Notes under the pieces: model-generated | Told to the model about the DNA's origin: nothing | The model's database searches: none | Seen by the model: only the letters and a program-made list of their open reading frames with translations | Part shown: piece after piece, positions 1-8,650 of the stretch | How positions within the stretch are numbered: position 1 is the first letter of the stretch | Layout: each line of letters starts with the position of its first letter | Translations under genes and position numbers: made by a program | NCBI RefSeq assembly: GCF_020037125.1 | Contig: NZ_JAIQDG010000010.1 | Location: forward strand, 205,426-269,425 | Length of the DNA stretch: 64,000 nucleotides | Reading direction: 5' to 3' | DNA from: Myxococcus sp. RHSTA-1-4 | GTDB taxonomy: Bacteria; Myxococcota; Myxococcia; Myxococcales; Myxococcaceae

Positions 1-1418
1 GCCGTCTGCCCCGGGGTAATCTGATACACGACGCCCGCGCGCGGGTTGAGCGTGTTGCCGTACCGGGTGTCCCGGTCGAAGCGCACGCCCGCGGTGACGG
101 CCAGGCTGCTGGTGAGCTGTGCCTGGGTTTGCAGGTAGCTGCCCAGCGTCTGGTAGCTGTGCTCGTAGAACGGGAACGCGATGGAGGTCCCGATGATGGT
201 CTGCCCTTGCGAGCCCGAGGGAAGGCCTTCATCGAAGGGCGTGGCGAAGGTGCCGGTCTCCGGGAGCGCATGGATGTACGCCCAGGAGACGCCGGCGACG
301 ATGTCGAGGTCCGGCGTCACCGCGTAGGCCAGCTGCTCCCGGACGCTGAACGACGTGCTCTTCGCGTACTTGTGCTGCGGCTGTCCCCCCGTATACGTGT
401 TGTTGTACGCGAACGCGGGTTGCTTGGTGAAGATGGAGTAGTTGACCTCCGAGCTGGACTCGAGCTTGGGCAGGAACTCCTTGCGATAGGTCAGGTAGAC
501 GGTCTGCCACCGGTGCGGGGCTTCCGAGCCGTAGACCGTGTACTCCGGCTTCACGCCCACGGCCGTCAGCTGGGTGAACTGCCGCAGGTCGTATCCGGCC
601 GTCAGCTCCTTGTCGAACGTCAGCCGGGCCGAGAGGGAGTAGCTCGACACCTTGTTGCTGAAGCGGTTGTCCGGCACCGAGGCGAGCACGTTCCCGGTGA
701 ACGGGTCTCTCAGCTCGCTCATGTTCTGGAAGTCTCCCGGATAGGCCTTCGCGAGGTCCGGGGAGTCCGAGGTGTGCGCGTGGGCCGAGAGGCTGAGCCG
801 GGCGTGCTCACCAATCTTCGTGAACGCCTTGGCGGAGCCATAACGCGTGTCGGCGCTTCCGTAGGAGGCGGCAACCGAGGCGCCACGGTCGGCTTCCTCG
901 CGCCGGGTGACGATGTTGATGACGCCGACCAGCGCATCGGCGCCGTACAGGGCGGAAGCGGGGCCGTAGATGACCTCCACGCGCTCGGCGTCGAAGAGGG
1001 GGTAGTTGTCCTCGACGGGCGCCTCGTCACCGGTCATCGCGTTGATGCGGATGCCGTCGATGAGGACCAGGAAGCGGTTGTTTCCGGCCAGCCCGCGGAC
1101 GGAGGCCACGCTCCGGGTGACCGACCAGTGGTTGTTGAAGACGTCAATCTCCGGCATGTCCTGCAGGAGGTCCCGGAGATTCACATAGCGTCGCTGCCGA
1201 ATCTGGCTGCGCGTGACGACGACCGAGCGAGCCGGAGCCCACTGCAGGGGCTGAATCCGGCGCGTGACGGTGTCGACCTCCATGTTGAGGAGCTCCTCGA
1301 GGGACAGGTCGTCAATCTGGGCCGGCGTATCCGCGTCCGCGGTCACGGGAGCGGCGACCAGCGCCGTGCCTAGCGACCATGCCGCGATGTTGCTCCAGGG
1401 GGATTTGCGAGGATGCAT
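1..1418 (-). CDS. TonB-dependent outer-membrane receptor, 3' end beyond the window
   Basis: The reading frame runs from ATG at 1418 leftward off the window (about 472 codons present), so the C-terminal barrel is missing. An AGGAG ribosome site lies about 10 nt upstream. The first ~30 residues look like a signal sequence (hydrophobic AAWSLGTALVAAPV). Next comes the segment IDDLSLEELLNMEVDTVTRR, typical just before the plug of this receptor group. The plug follows with VRGLAGNNRFLVLIDGIRIN, then YGPASALYGADALVGVINIV and TRR, which end the plug in TonB receptors. The rest is alternating beta-barrel sequence. The family takes up siderophores, cobalamin or similar ligands using TonB energy; the ligand cannot be told here. 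The promoter side lacks the GCAAC-N3-GTTGC box found near the second receptor at 12187. Confidence 0.93.
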   Translation of the reverse strand, partial: MHPRKSPWSNIAAWSLGTALVAAPVTADADTPAQIDDLSLEELLNMEVDTVTRRIQPLQWAPARSVVVTRSQIRQRRYVNLRDLLQDMPEIDVFNNHWSVTRSVASVRGLAGNNRFLVLIDGIRINAMTGDEAPVEDNYPLFDAERVEVIYGPASALYGADALVGVINIVTRREEADRGASVAASYGSADTRYGSAKAFTKIGEHARLSLSAHAHTSDSPDLAKAYPGDFQNMSELRDPFTGNVLASVPDNRFSNKVSSYSLSARLTFDKELTAGYDLRQFTQLTAVGVKPEYTVYGSEAPHRWQTVYLTYRKEFLPKLESSSEVNYSIFTKQPAFAYNNTYTGGQPQHKYAKSTSFSVREQLAYAVTPDLDIVAGVSWAYIHALPETGTFATPFDEGLPSGSQGQTIIGTSIAFPFYEHSYQTLGSYLQTQAQLTSSLAVTAGVRFDRDTRYGNTLNPRAGVVYQITPGQT

Positions 1419-2004
1419 GTCGGGGGGGACTCCTTTGCTGGGTACATCCGCAGTGCAACGGGTGGACCATGGACGTTCCGTGTGAGAGGGCAGCCGCGTG
1501 CGATGCATGCGGTGCCCGGAGCGGGGTGGGGCATGGGCGCCGGGCACGGACCCGGCGTCTGGGTCTGTTTTCAGCCATGGGTGCGGTTTGACCGTGCGGG
1601 GTGCCAGGGCCGCTGTCGCGCGAGGGAGTCCCGATTTCCCGCACCCGAACTGGTGGGCGGCGATGAGCACTCGCCGCGCCCTCGGGAGACGGCCGCCTGC
1701 CTGCCTCATTGCTCCGAGCGCCGCGCTCACTGCTTCGCGAGGCCGCATGGTGCGGCCTGGCGTCGCGGGCAGTGATGGAATGGGCCGGTCTTCACGGCCG
1801 GTTCCGGGGTGTACGGGGTGCGGTACCTCCAGCGGGCTGCCGAGCGGTGGGACGCTCACGAGGTCATCCGCGCGGCTCGGCCATCATCTCCCGACAGCGA
1901 GGGAAAGCGGGCGCCGCGGTGTTCATCACGCCAGAGGCCAGGGTGCTGGGGACCCGGAGCGGAGTCGATTCGCCGCGGCCGAGGCAGGCGCGCGAGTGCC
2001 GCGT
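1419..2004. other. Intergenic stretch without a supported gene
   Basis: 586 bases between the receptor start and the MocR stop. Open frames here are GC-rich shadows with no recognisable domain or ribosome site. Two short hairpins are visible: GGCCGCA-TGG-TGCGGCC at 1741-1757 and GGCCG-GTCTTCA-CGGCC around 1784-1800. Either could end the MocR transcript, but neither is followed by a T run. The receptor promoter presumably lies near 1430-1500. Confidence 0.5.
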
Positions 2005-3462
2005 TCAGGGGCGCTTTGCTCCGGCCGCCGCCGAGACGCAGGCGAGCAGGCGCCGGAGTCCCTCGTCGAGGCGCGCCGCCGGCACCGAGCCATAACCGAG
2101 CACCAGGCCGGCCCGGGCGGGCGTGCTCGCGTAGTAGCGCGACAGGGAGATGAGGCCGACGCCCGCCTCCTTCGCGCGCGCCACCACGTCCTCTTCCAGC
2201 CTCCGGCCGCCAGCGCGAAACATCGCGCTCAGGTGGAGGCCCGCGGTGGACGGAAGGGGCCGGAGCCAGACGCCGAAGTGGCGCGTCAGCTTCTCCAGGA
2301 TGCGCTCGTGCCGGGACTCGTACTCGCGCCGCATCTTGCGGATGTGCCGCGCCAGCAGCCCCTCGTCGATGAAGCGCGCGAGGGCGGCCTGCGCCGGCAA
2401 CTGGCTGTGCCAGTCGCTCACGCGCTTGGCCAGCCGCAGCTCGCGCTGGATGGAGGGCGGGGCGATGAGAAACCCCAGGCGCAGCGCGGGCAGCATGACC
2501 TTGGAGAACGAGCCCACGTAGATGACCCGGCCGGAGCGGTCCAGGCCGTGCAGTGTCTCCAGCGGCCGGCCACCGAAGCGGAACTCGCTGTCGTAGTCGT
2601 CCTCAATCACCACCGCGTCCCGCTGCTTCGCCCAGTCGAGCAGCGCCGTCCGCCGCGCGGGTGACATGGGCATGCCGAGTGGAAACTGGTGGGAGGGCGT
2701 GACGTAGACGAGGCGCGCGTCGTCCGGCAGCGCGCCCACGTCGAGTCCCTCGGTGTCGACGGGGACGGGCACCACCCGCGCTCCCAGGGACTGGAACAGC
2801 AGCCGCGCCGGCGGGTAGCCCGGCTCCTCCACGGCGACGCAGTCTCCCGGCTCGAGCAGCACCCGTCCAATGAGGTCGAGCGCCTGCTGTGCGCCGTGGG
2901 TGACGATGACGTCTCCGGCGTCCGCGCGCACACCCCGGGCGACACCCACGTGCCGGGCCACCGCCTCGCGCAGCCCCGGGTGGCCGGCGGCCTCGGCGTA
3001 CGCCGCCGGCAACGTCGCGGCCCGGAGCTGGCGCGCCATCAGCCGGCGCCACGTCTCGAAGGGGAACAACTGTCCGTCCGGGATGCCGACGCGGAAGTCG
3101 TAGGCCGCGGGCACTTCGGCGGCGCGTGGGTCGGGCAGCGTGCTCCAGACGGCCCGGGCACGCAGCCTCACCCCGGATTTGGAGCCGGGCCGGCCTCCAG
3201 CTCCCGGCGGCTCACCCTGGACGTAGCTGCCGGCGCGGACGCGGCCCGCCAGCAGGCCCTCGGCGGTGAGCCACTCGTAGGCCACGCTCACCGTGTTGCG
3301 GGACACCGAGAGGCGCCGGGCCAGCTCTCGCGTGGGGGGCACCCGCTCTCCGCGCCGCAGGCGGCCGTCGAGGATGGCCGCGCGGAGCTCCCGGTATATC
3401 TGCCCGGCGATGTCGCGCCGGCTTTCGAGGTTGACGTGCAGGTCCATGCGAACCTGAACCAT
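2005..3462 (-). CDS. MocR/PdxR-type regulator: GntR HTH fused to aminotransferase-like domain
   Basis: 485 residues, the usual length for MocR proteins. Residues ~10-85 are a GntR winged helix (IYRELRAAILDGRLRRGERV, then RELARRLSVSRNTVSVAYEW). Residues ~120-475 are a fold-type I aminotransferase domain with the IEDDYDSEF segment and the PLP lysine in YVGSFSKVMLPALRLGF (Lys321). Such proteins sense PLP or an amine-type ligand and usually control the gene transcribed away from them, here the cupin at 3553. The start is uncertain: ATG 3462 has no clear ribosome site, and ATG 3447 (MDLHVNLE) is an equally good choice. A target pathway cannot be named from sequence. Confidence 0.9.
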   Translation of the reverse strand: MVQVRMDLHVNLESRRDIAGQIYRELRAAILDGRLRRGERVPPTRELARRLSVSRNTVSVAYEWLTAEGLLAGRVRAGSYVQGEPPGAGGRPGSKSGVRLRARAVWSTLPDPRAAEVPAAYDFRVGIPDGQLFPFETWRRLMARQLRAATLPAAYAEAAGHPGLREAVARHVGVARGVRADAGDVIVTHGAQQALDLIGRVLLEPGDCVAVEEPGYPPARLLFQSLGARVVPVPVDTEGLDVGALPDDARLVYVTPSHQFPLGMPMSPARRTALLDWAKQRDAVVIEDDYDSEFRFGGRPLETLHGLDRSGRVIYVGSFSKVMLPALRLGFLIAPPSIQRELRLAKRVSDWHSQLPAQAALARFIDEGLLARHIRKMRREYESRHERILEKLTRHFGVWLRPLPSTAGLHLSAMFRAGGRRLEEDVVARAKEAGVGLISLSRYYASTPARAGLVLGYGSVPAARLDEGLRRLLACVSAAAGAKRP

Positions 3463-3552
3463 TGAATGGCCTGGTGAAATTCGTCAATCCTGGACCTGCC
3501 ATTGGACCAGCGGCGTGGGCACTCTTCCGTCACCTCACACCCCGGAGACACC
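3463..3552. promoter_or_regulatory. Divergent promoter region with TGGACC direct repeats
   Basis: The 90-bp gap between the MocR gene and the cupin contains TGGACC twice in the same orientation (3491-3496 and 3503-3508), 12 bp apart. It also has a TTGACG hexamer on the minus strand (3482-3487). Direct repeats are the usual binding pattern for MocR regulators such as GabR and PdxR, so this is a plausible operator. It was found by eye only. Confidence 0.4.
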
Positions 3553-4011
3553 ATGACCGCCGGCACCTTCATCGCCCTGCCCCCCGTCCATACCGACCGC
3601 ATCCCCTGGGTCCCCATGGGGCGCCCCGGGTTCTCCTTCAAGCCGCTGCGCTTCTTCCACGACGACAGCGGGTGGATGTACCTCCTGCGGGTGGAGCCCG
3701 GGACGCTCGTCCCGCTGCACCGGCACACCGGCGAGGTGCACGGCTACAACCTCGCGGGCCAGCGCAAGCTCATCGACACCGGCGAGGTGATTGGCCCCGG
3801 CACCTATGTCTACGAGCCGGCCGGCAACGTGGACAGCTGGATGGCCGTCGGCGACGAGCCGGTCATCCTCCACATCACCGTGCGCGGCGCCGTCGAGTAC
3901 CTGGGCCAGGACGGCGAGGTGGTGGGCCGGGTGACGTCGAACGACCGGCTCCAGTCCTACAGGCGCTGGTGCGAGGAGAACGGCGCCCGGTTCCTCGCGA
4001 CCGTCGAGTGA
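3553..4011 (+). CDS. Small cupin, 2,4'-dihydroxyacetophenone dioxygenase-like
   Basis: 152 residues starting at ATG 3553, with GGAG 6 nt upstream; an upstream in-frame start at 3502 has no such site. It is a single cupin barrel. Metal-ligand motifs include PLHRHTGEVHGYNLAGQRKL (His-x-His, then Glu/His) and the second-motif strand EPVILHITVRG. The pattern resembles ChrR-like or 2,4'-dihydroxyacetophenone dioxygenase-like cupins (RVEPGTLVPLHRHTGEVHGY). No signal peptide, so cytoplasmic. It is divergent from the MocR regulator and followed by two hairpins, so it is probably a single-gene unit under MocR control. Substrate unknown. Confidence 0.82.
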   Translation: MTAGTFIALPPVHTDRIPWVPMGRPGFSFKPLRFFHDDSGWMYLLRVEPGTLVPLHRHTGEVHGYNLAGQRKLIDTGEVIGPGTYVYEPAGNVDSWMAVGDEPVILHITVRGAVEYLGQDGEVVGRVTSNDRLQSYRRWCEENGARFLATVE

Positions 4012-4028
4012 CACCCGGGGCGGCCCCC

Positions 4029-4046
4029 CCCCCTGAATCCAGGGGG
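4029..4046 (+). terminator. Hairpin after cupin gene
   Basis: CCCCCTG-AATC-CAGGGGG, a 7-bp perfect stem with 4-nt loop, 17 bp after the cupin stop. It is followed by TTGAG rather than a T run, so it is a weak intrinsic terminator. Confidence 0.45.
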
Positions 4047-4078
4047 TTGAGCCGTTCGTGTGCGGTCAGGGCCGCTCG

Positions 4079-4107
4079 CCCGGCCGCATGTTTGGAATGC
4101 GGCCGGG
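4079..4107 (+). terminator. Strong hairpin before LON-domain gene
   Basis: CCCGGCCGCAT, 7-nt loop, ATGCGGCCGGG: an 11-bp perfect inverted repeat. It lies 35 bp before the next start codon, so it could end cupin transcription or act in the 5' leader of the LON-domain gene. There is no T run. Confidence 0.45.
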
Positions 4108-4141
4108 GGCGGCCGGGCTTATCAACACAGGGGTGCCCCCA

Positions 4142-4798
4142 ATGACCGCTCAAGAACGCGTCGAGCGCGCCGCCAGCGCGCTGAAGGTCTTCCCACTGCC
4201 GTCGGCGGTGCTCTTCCCCCACACCGTCATCCCCCTCCACATCTTCGAGCCGCGCTACCGCGCCCTGGTCCGCGACGCGCTCGCGGGGGACCGCGTCATG
4301 GCGCTGTCCCAGCTCGAGCCCGGGTGGGAGGGGCGCTACGAGGGCCGGCCTCCCATGCTGCCCATGATGTGCGCCGGCATCATCATCTGGGACGAGCAGG
4401 TGGAGGAGGGGCGCTACAACATCCTCCTCCAGGGCGTGAGCCGCGTCCGCATGGGCTCCGAGCTGTCGAACGACAAGCTCTACCGGGAGGTCTCCGCGGA
4501 AGCGCTGCCGGACCTGCCCTACCAGGGGCCGGAGGAGGAGCAGCTCCGGCAGGCCGTCTTCGAGCTGGCCGGGCGCGTGCCGCCCTCCTTCGCGGAGAAC
4601 CTGCTGCCGGTGGCCGCCCGCGCCGCGGGGGGCACGCTGGCGGACGTGGTGGCCTCGGCCCTCGTTCCGGAGCCCGAGCGGCGCCAGGAGCTCTTGAGCG
4701 AGCTGGACGTCAAGCGGCGGCTCGAGGGCGTGCTGGAGGACGTGGGCGAGCTCATTGCCCGCCTCCAGCCCGTACGGCCCTCCGGGCCCCTGAACTGA
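4142..4798 (+). CDS. Stand-alone LON substrate-binding domain protein
   Basis: 218 residues. Residues ~14-200 match the N-terminal LON domain of Lon proteases (LKVFPLPSAVLFPHTVIPLH, then IFEPRYRALVRDAL). The AAA+ and Ser-Lys protease domains are absent, as in other bacterial free-standing LON proteins. It probably binds substrates or partners; no enzymatic residues are expected. Start chosen at ATG 4142, where the LON homology begins shortly after; the longer frame from 4058 adds a non-conserved GC-rich leader containing the hairpin at 4079. It is followed 131 bp later by nadE on the same strand. Confidence 0.85.
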   Translation: MTAQERVERAASALKVFPLPSAVLFPHTVIPLHIFEPRYRALVRDALAGDRVMALSQLEPGWEGRYEGRPPMLPMMCAGIIIWDEQVEEGRYNILLQGVSRVRMGSELSNDKLYREVSAEALPDLPYQGPEEEQLRQAVFELAGRVPPSFAENLLPVAARAAGGTLADVVASALVPEPERRQELLSELDVKRRLEGVLEDVGELIARLQPVRPSGPLN

Positions 4799-4929
4799 AC
4801 CGGAGCCCGAAGGCCCGGCGCCGGTAGGGCTTGCCTTGCGAGGCGGGCCGCGCATTGCTGGGCTCCACATCGACGCCGGACCCCGGGACACTTCCGGGCC
4901 GTCCAGGCGGAAAGGGGACTGGAGCAACC

Positions 4930-6822
4930 ATGCGGCTCGTGAAGATCGGGCTTGCCAGCGTCAACACCACCGTGGGCGCCTTCACGCGGAACACGGACAG
5001 GGCCCTGGCACAGGCGAGGAAGATGGCGGCGGACGGGGTGACGCTCGCGGTCTTCCAGGAGCAGCTCATCGCCGGCTACCCGGCCGAGGACATGGTGCAG
5101 TGGCAGGGCTTCATCGACCGGCAGTGGCCGGAGCTGGAGCGCTTCGCCCGGGAGACGGCGTCGCTGCCCACCGTCTTCATCGTGGGCGTGGGCATTGCCC
5201 ACCAGAGCCTGCGCCTCAACTGCGCGGCGGTGGTGGCGGGAGGGCGCATCCTGGGCCTCGTGCCCAAGGAGAAGCTGCCCACCTACAGCGTCTTCTACGA
5301 GGCGCGCACGTTCGGCCGCGGCCACCCGGGCATGGCGGAGGTCCACCGCGGCGTGCCGCTGGGGGACTACCTCTTCCAGTTCGACTTCGGCGTGGTGGCC
5401 CCGGAGGTGTGCGAGGACATCTGGAGCGCGGAAGGCCCCATGCGCCGGCGCACCTATTCCGGCGCGGAGCTGGTGGTGAACCTGTCCGCCTCCCCCTACC
5501 GGCTGGGCTTCGTGGAGACGCGGCGCGAGCTCATCGCCACCCGCGCGGCGGACCACCAGTGCACCATCGCCTACTGCAACGCGGTGGGCAGCAACGACGG
5601 CCTCATCTTCGACGGCGGCGGCTTCCTCAACCAGAACGGGCGCCACGTCATGGAGACGCCGCGCTTCCAGGAGGGCTATGCGGCGGCGGTGGTGGACCTG
5701 GACCGCACCCTGCGCCTGCGCGGCGAGGCCACCACCTGGCGCGTGGACCGCGAGTCGTGGGTGGCCAACGGGGGCAGACACGTCCCCGTGCTGGACTGCA
5801 CCGGCGCGGTGCGCACCCGGCGCGAGTCGCTGGCGTACCCGGTGCCCGCGCACCGCAGCTTCTTCCTGCCGGGCCCGGACCAGCGCCGGCCCTCGCGCGA
5901 GGCGCTCTGCGAGGACCTGCTGGACGCGCTGGCCCTGGGGGTGGGGGACTATTTCGAGAAGACGCGCGCCTTCAAGGTGATTGGAATCGCCCTGTCCGGC
6001 GGGCGTGACTCGCTGCTGACGCTCCTCATCGCCCACCGCTACGCGAAGCGGGCGCGGCCGGAGGACCCGGGCTCGCTCCTCCGGGCCTTCTACATGCCCA
6101 GCCGTTACTCCAGCGACGCCACCAGCGACGCGGCGGAGACGATTGCCCGCGAGCTGGGTGTGCCCTTCCAGATTGTCTCCATCGACGAGGCCTTCGAGCG
6201 CGAGCGCGCCATTGCCCAGAAGATGCTGGGGGACAAGCCCGTCACGCCGATTACCGAGCAGAACATCCAGGCCCGCCTGCGCGCCCAGCGCATGTGGAAC
6301 TGGAGCAACTCCTGCGGGGGCCTGTTCCTCCAGACGGGCAACATGAGCGAGAAGTCGGTGGGCTACACCACCATCGGCGGCGACCTCATGGGCGCGCTGG
6401 CCGTCATCGCCAACGTCCCGAAGACGGTGGTGATGTACCTGCTCGACTACCTCCAGGAGAAGACGGGCTACGAGGGCATCCGCAAGGTGCTGGCCAAGCC
6501 CGCCGGCCCGGAGCTGGCGCACAACCAGGTGGGGGAGGAGGAGCTGATGCCCTTCCCGGTGCTCGACGCGTGCTTCTACCTGCACGCGGGCGAGAAGCTG
6601 ACGCCGGCGGAGATGCTCCAGGCGCTCACCGCCATGTTCCCGGAGGTGGAGGCGCCGAGGCTGAGCGGCTACGTGGAGAAGTTCGTCCGCCTCTTCCAGC
6701 AGTCCATCTACAAATGGGTTCAGTCTCCGCTGTCGCTGCACATCGGCAACCTGGACCTGGACCGCGAGCGCGCCCTGCAGCTCCCCGTCGTCACCGGGAC
6801 GGAGTGGATGCGCGAGGGGTAG
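4930..6822 (+). CDS. nadE: Glutamine-dependent NAD+ synthetase
   Basis: 630 residues. Makes NAD+ from nicotinic acid adenine dinucleotide, ATP and glutamine in the cytoplasm. The N-terminal half is a nitrilase-type glutaminase with the expected triad: Glu44 (VFQEQL), Lys115 (PKEKLPTY), Cys161 (PEVCEDIW). The C-terminal half is an ATP-pyrophosphatase with P-loop SGGRDS at 356-361 (LSGGRDSLLTLLIAHRY) and a GDLMG-type segment. ATG 4930 follows GGAG 7-10 nt upstream. It appears monocistronic; the next gene has its own leader with a strong ribosome site. Confidence 0.96.
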   Translation: MRLVKIGLASVNTTVGAFTRNTDRALAQARKMAADGVTLAVFQEQLIAGYPAEDMVQWQGFIDRQWPELERFARETASLPTVFIVGVGIAHQSLRLNCAAVVAGGRILGLVPKEKLPTYSVFYEARTFGRGHPGMAEVHRGVPLGDYLFQFDFGVVAPEVCEDIWSAEGPMRRRTYSGAELVVNLSASPYRLGFVETRRELIATRAADHQCTIAYCNAVGSNDGLIFDGGGFLNQNGRHVMETPRFQEGYAAAVVDLDRTLRLRGEATTWRVDRESWVANGGRHVPVLDCTGAVRTRRESLAYPVPAHRSFFLPGPDQRRPSREALCEDLLDALALGVGDYFEKTRAFKVIGIALSGGRDSLLTLLIAHRYAKRARPEDPGSLLRAFYMPSRYSSDATSDAAETIARELGVPFQIVSIDEAFERERAIAQKMLGDKPVTPITEQNIQARLRAQRMWNWSNSCGGLFLQTGNMSEKSVGYTTIGGDLMGALAVIANVPKTVVMYLLDYLQEKTGYEGIRKVLAKPAGPELAHNQVGEEELMPFPVLDACFYLHAGEKLTPAEMLQALTAMFPEVEAPRLSGYVEKFVRLFQQSIYKWVQSPLSLHIGNLDLDRERALQLPVVTGTEWMREG

Positions 6823-6973
6823 CGCGCGCGCAAGCCGTGTGGCGTCCGCACCACACCCGGCCGCCCGCCTTCCGGACGGACGCCCCCAGCCGGTGAGCCA
6901 GCCCGTGGCGCGCCTTGCCGGATGTGGCTTCGCAAACAACCTTCATGTCAGCCACTCGACGATGGAGGGTTGG

Positions 6974-8149
6974 ATGAAAGCGAAGATTCTGGCGGGCGCC
7001 GTCGCGGCGCTCATGTACGGCACGGCGGCCCTGGCCGCTGACGGCGACTGCCCGCCTCCGCGGGCAAGCACCGGGTCCGCGCAGGGCGGCGTGATGCTGG
7101 CCCAGGCGCAGGACGAGATGCCCATGGACGACGTCCAGCAGGATGTCCAGCAGCAGGAGGAGATCGAGGGCGTCGAGCCCGTTCCCGACGCCACCGGCGT
7201 AGACCAGGACACGCAGATCGACGAGGGCATTGGCGGCAGCGGCACCTTGGGACAGGAGCCGAGCGCCGTGGAACAGGAGCCGAGCCCCATCGGCCAGGAG
7301 GAGGGCATCGGCGGCAGCGGAAAGGGTGAGGTCCTGCTGCGCTGCGAGCCGATCTCCAAGGAAGAGGCGGGCGTGGGCGGCGCCGGCGTCACTCCGCTGC
7401 CGGGCATCGAGGAGCCGAAGCCCGTGGAGCCGCAGCCCATGGAGCCGCAGCCCATGGAGCCGCAGCCCATGGAGCCTCAGACGGAGGCGTACCCGGAGTA
7501 CCCGCCTGAGGATGCCACCGGTGGAAGCGGCATCGCCACGCCGCCGCCGTCCGACTTCCGTCCCTCGGCCGAGGCCGCGCAGCCCATCGAGCCGCTGGAG
7601 GTGGAGGCGAAGGAGAAGAACGACATGACCGGCCTGACCCTGCTGGCCGGTGGCGGCCTGGAGGGCTACACCGGTGAGCTGGGGTCGCAACTCAACCCCG
7701 GCGCCACGGCGGGTGTGCGCGCGGCCCTGAAGCCGAACAAGATCGTGGGCCTCGAGCTGGGCTACAGCGGCGCGGTGAACGACATCGACATCGTCGGCAC
7801 CGACGACAACGCGACGGACGGTCCGGACCTCGTCCGCAACGGCGGTGACGCGGTGCTGACGCTGGGCCTGCTCACCTCGGCCTGGCAGCCGTACGTGCTC
7901 GGCGGCATCGGCATCAACGACTACAACTTCCGCGGCGGGCAGACCCTCGGCTACTCCGACGACACCGTGGGCAGCGTGCCGGCGGGCGTGGGCCTCCGCG
8001 GCCACGTGGGGCACTTCACCGTGGATGCGCGCGCCAACTACAACTTCCTCTTCGACAAGGAGTTCGCTCCCGGCGTCGAGTCCAGCGGCGGTGACTTCGA
8101 GGAGGGCGGCAGCTACCAGGCCGTGGTGAACGTCGGCGGTACGTTCTGA
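6974..8149 (+). CDS. Outer-membrane beta-barrel protein with Pro-rich periplasmic linker
   Basis: 391 residues. ATG 6974 is chosen because GGAGG ends 5 nt before it; ATG 6962 lies inside that ribosome site. A signal peptide (MKAKILAGAVAALMYGTAALA) is followed by ~190 low-complexity residues rich in Gln, Glu and Pro. These carry GIGGSG blocks and four EPQPM-type repeats. From ~residue 215 a glycine/aromatic beta-barrel runs to a C-terminal Phe (VVNVGGTF), the usual signature of Bam-assembled barrels. Architecture resembles OmpA-like or porin-like small barrels with a disordered N-terminal tail. Function unknown. A good intrinsic terminator follows at 8185. Confidence 0.82.
   Translation: MKAKILAGAVAALMYGTAALAADGDCPPPRASTGSAQGGVMLAQAQDEMPMDDVQQDVQQQEEIEGVEPVPDATGVDQDTQIDEGIGGSGTLGQEPSAVEQEPSPIGQEEGIGGSGKGEVLLRCEPISKEEAGVGGAGVTPLPGIEEPKPVEPQPMEPQPMEPQPMEPQTEAYPEYPPEDATGGSGIATPPPSDFRPSAEAAQPIEPLEVEAKEKNDMTGLTLLAGGGLEGYTGELGSQLNPGATAGVRAALKPNKIVGLELGYSGAVNDIDIVGTDDNATDGPDLVRNGGDAVLTLGLLTSAWQPYVLGGIGINDYNFRGGQTLGYSDDTVGSVPAGVGLRGHVGHFTVDARANYNFLFDKEFAPGVESSGGDFEEGGSYQAVVNVGGTF
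7421..7480 (+). repeat. Four 15-bp in-frame repeats (EPQPM units)
   Basis: Four consecutive 15-bp units of the form CCCATGGAGCCGCAG (first unit CCCGTGG, last unit CCTCAG) encode PVEPQ-PMEPQ-PMEPQ-PMEPQ in the linker of the barrel protein. Near identity at the DNA level implies recent slippage or expansion, so copy number probably varies between strains. Confidence 0.9.
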
Positions 8150-8184
8150 GGCACGGGGGACGCATCCCCGGAGTCGGGTTGAGG

Positions 8185-8235
8185 CAGCGGCGCGGTGCCC
8201 GGTAGCGGACGGGCGGCGCGCCGCTGTGCCTTTTT
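8185..8235 (+). terminator. Intrinsic terminator after barrel gene
   Basis: CAGCGGCGCG (8185-8194) pairs perfectly with CGCGCCGCTG (8217-8226). An inner GCCCG/CGGGC stem extends it, and five T residues follow at 8231-8235. Confidence 0.75.
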
Positions 8236-8308
8236 CCGGTGCGGCGCGGGCGCGCCTTGCGCGTTAAGGTGCCTCATTCCAGCCCAAATCCGGACTGAGG
8301 AGAGGTGA

Positions 8309-8632
8309 ATGAGCCTGAAGGTGGAAGACGTGAAGGTGGGTACCGGCGCCGAGGCAACGGCCGGCAAGACGGTGACGGTGCACTACGTGGGGACGCTGAC
8401 CAGCGGCTCCAAGTTCGATAGCAGCCGGGACCGGGGCGAGGGCTTCACCTTCCGGCTCGGGGCGGGCCAGGTCATCGCGGGCTGGGACAAGGGCGTCGCC
8501 GGCATGAAGGTGGGCGGCGTGCGCAAGCTGACCATCCCCCCGGAGATGGGCTACGGCACGCGCGGCTACCCGCCCGTCATCCCCCCCAACTCCACCCTCC
8601 TGTTCGAGGTGGAACTGCTGGAAGTGCGCTGA
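8309..8632 (+). CDS. FKBP-type peptidyl-prolyl cis-trans isomerase
   Basis: 107 residues, a complete single FKBP domain and nothing else. Diagnostic segments are [49 protein letters not shown] and [12 protein letters not shown]. Catalyses cis-trans isomerisation of X-Pro bonds. No signal peptide, so cytoplasmic. GGAGAGGTGA lies directly before ATG 8309. A thioredoxin gene starts 18 bp downstream on the same strand, so the two form a likely protein-folding/redox operon. Confidence 0.96.
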   Translation: MSLKVEDVKVGTGAEATAGKTVTVHYVGTLTSGSKFDSSRDRGEGFTFRLGAGQVIAGWDKGVAGMKVGGVRKLTIPPEMGYGTRGYPPVIPPNSTLLFEVELLEVR

Positions 8633-8650
8633 AAGAAAGCGAGGGCCGTC

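Noticed and set aside
1..1418. First TonB receptor as part of the palindrome regulon
   Set aside because: No GCAAC-N3-GTTGC palindrome was seen in its upstream region; TGCAACGGG near 1457 lacks the second half-site.
4519..6939. 806-codon minus-strand frame over nadE
   Set aside because: Shadow of nadE, whose plus-strand frame has all catalytic residues; the minus frame is His/Arg/Val low-complexity from GC3 bias.
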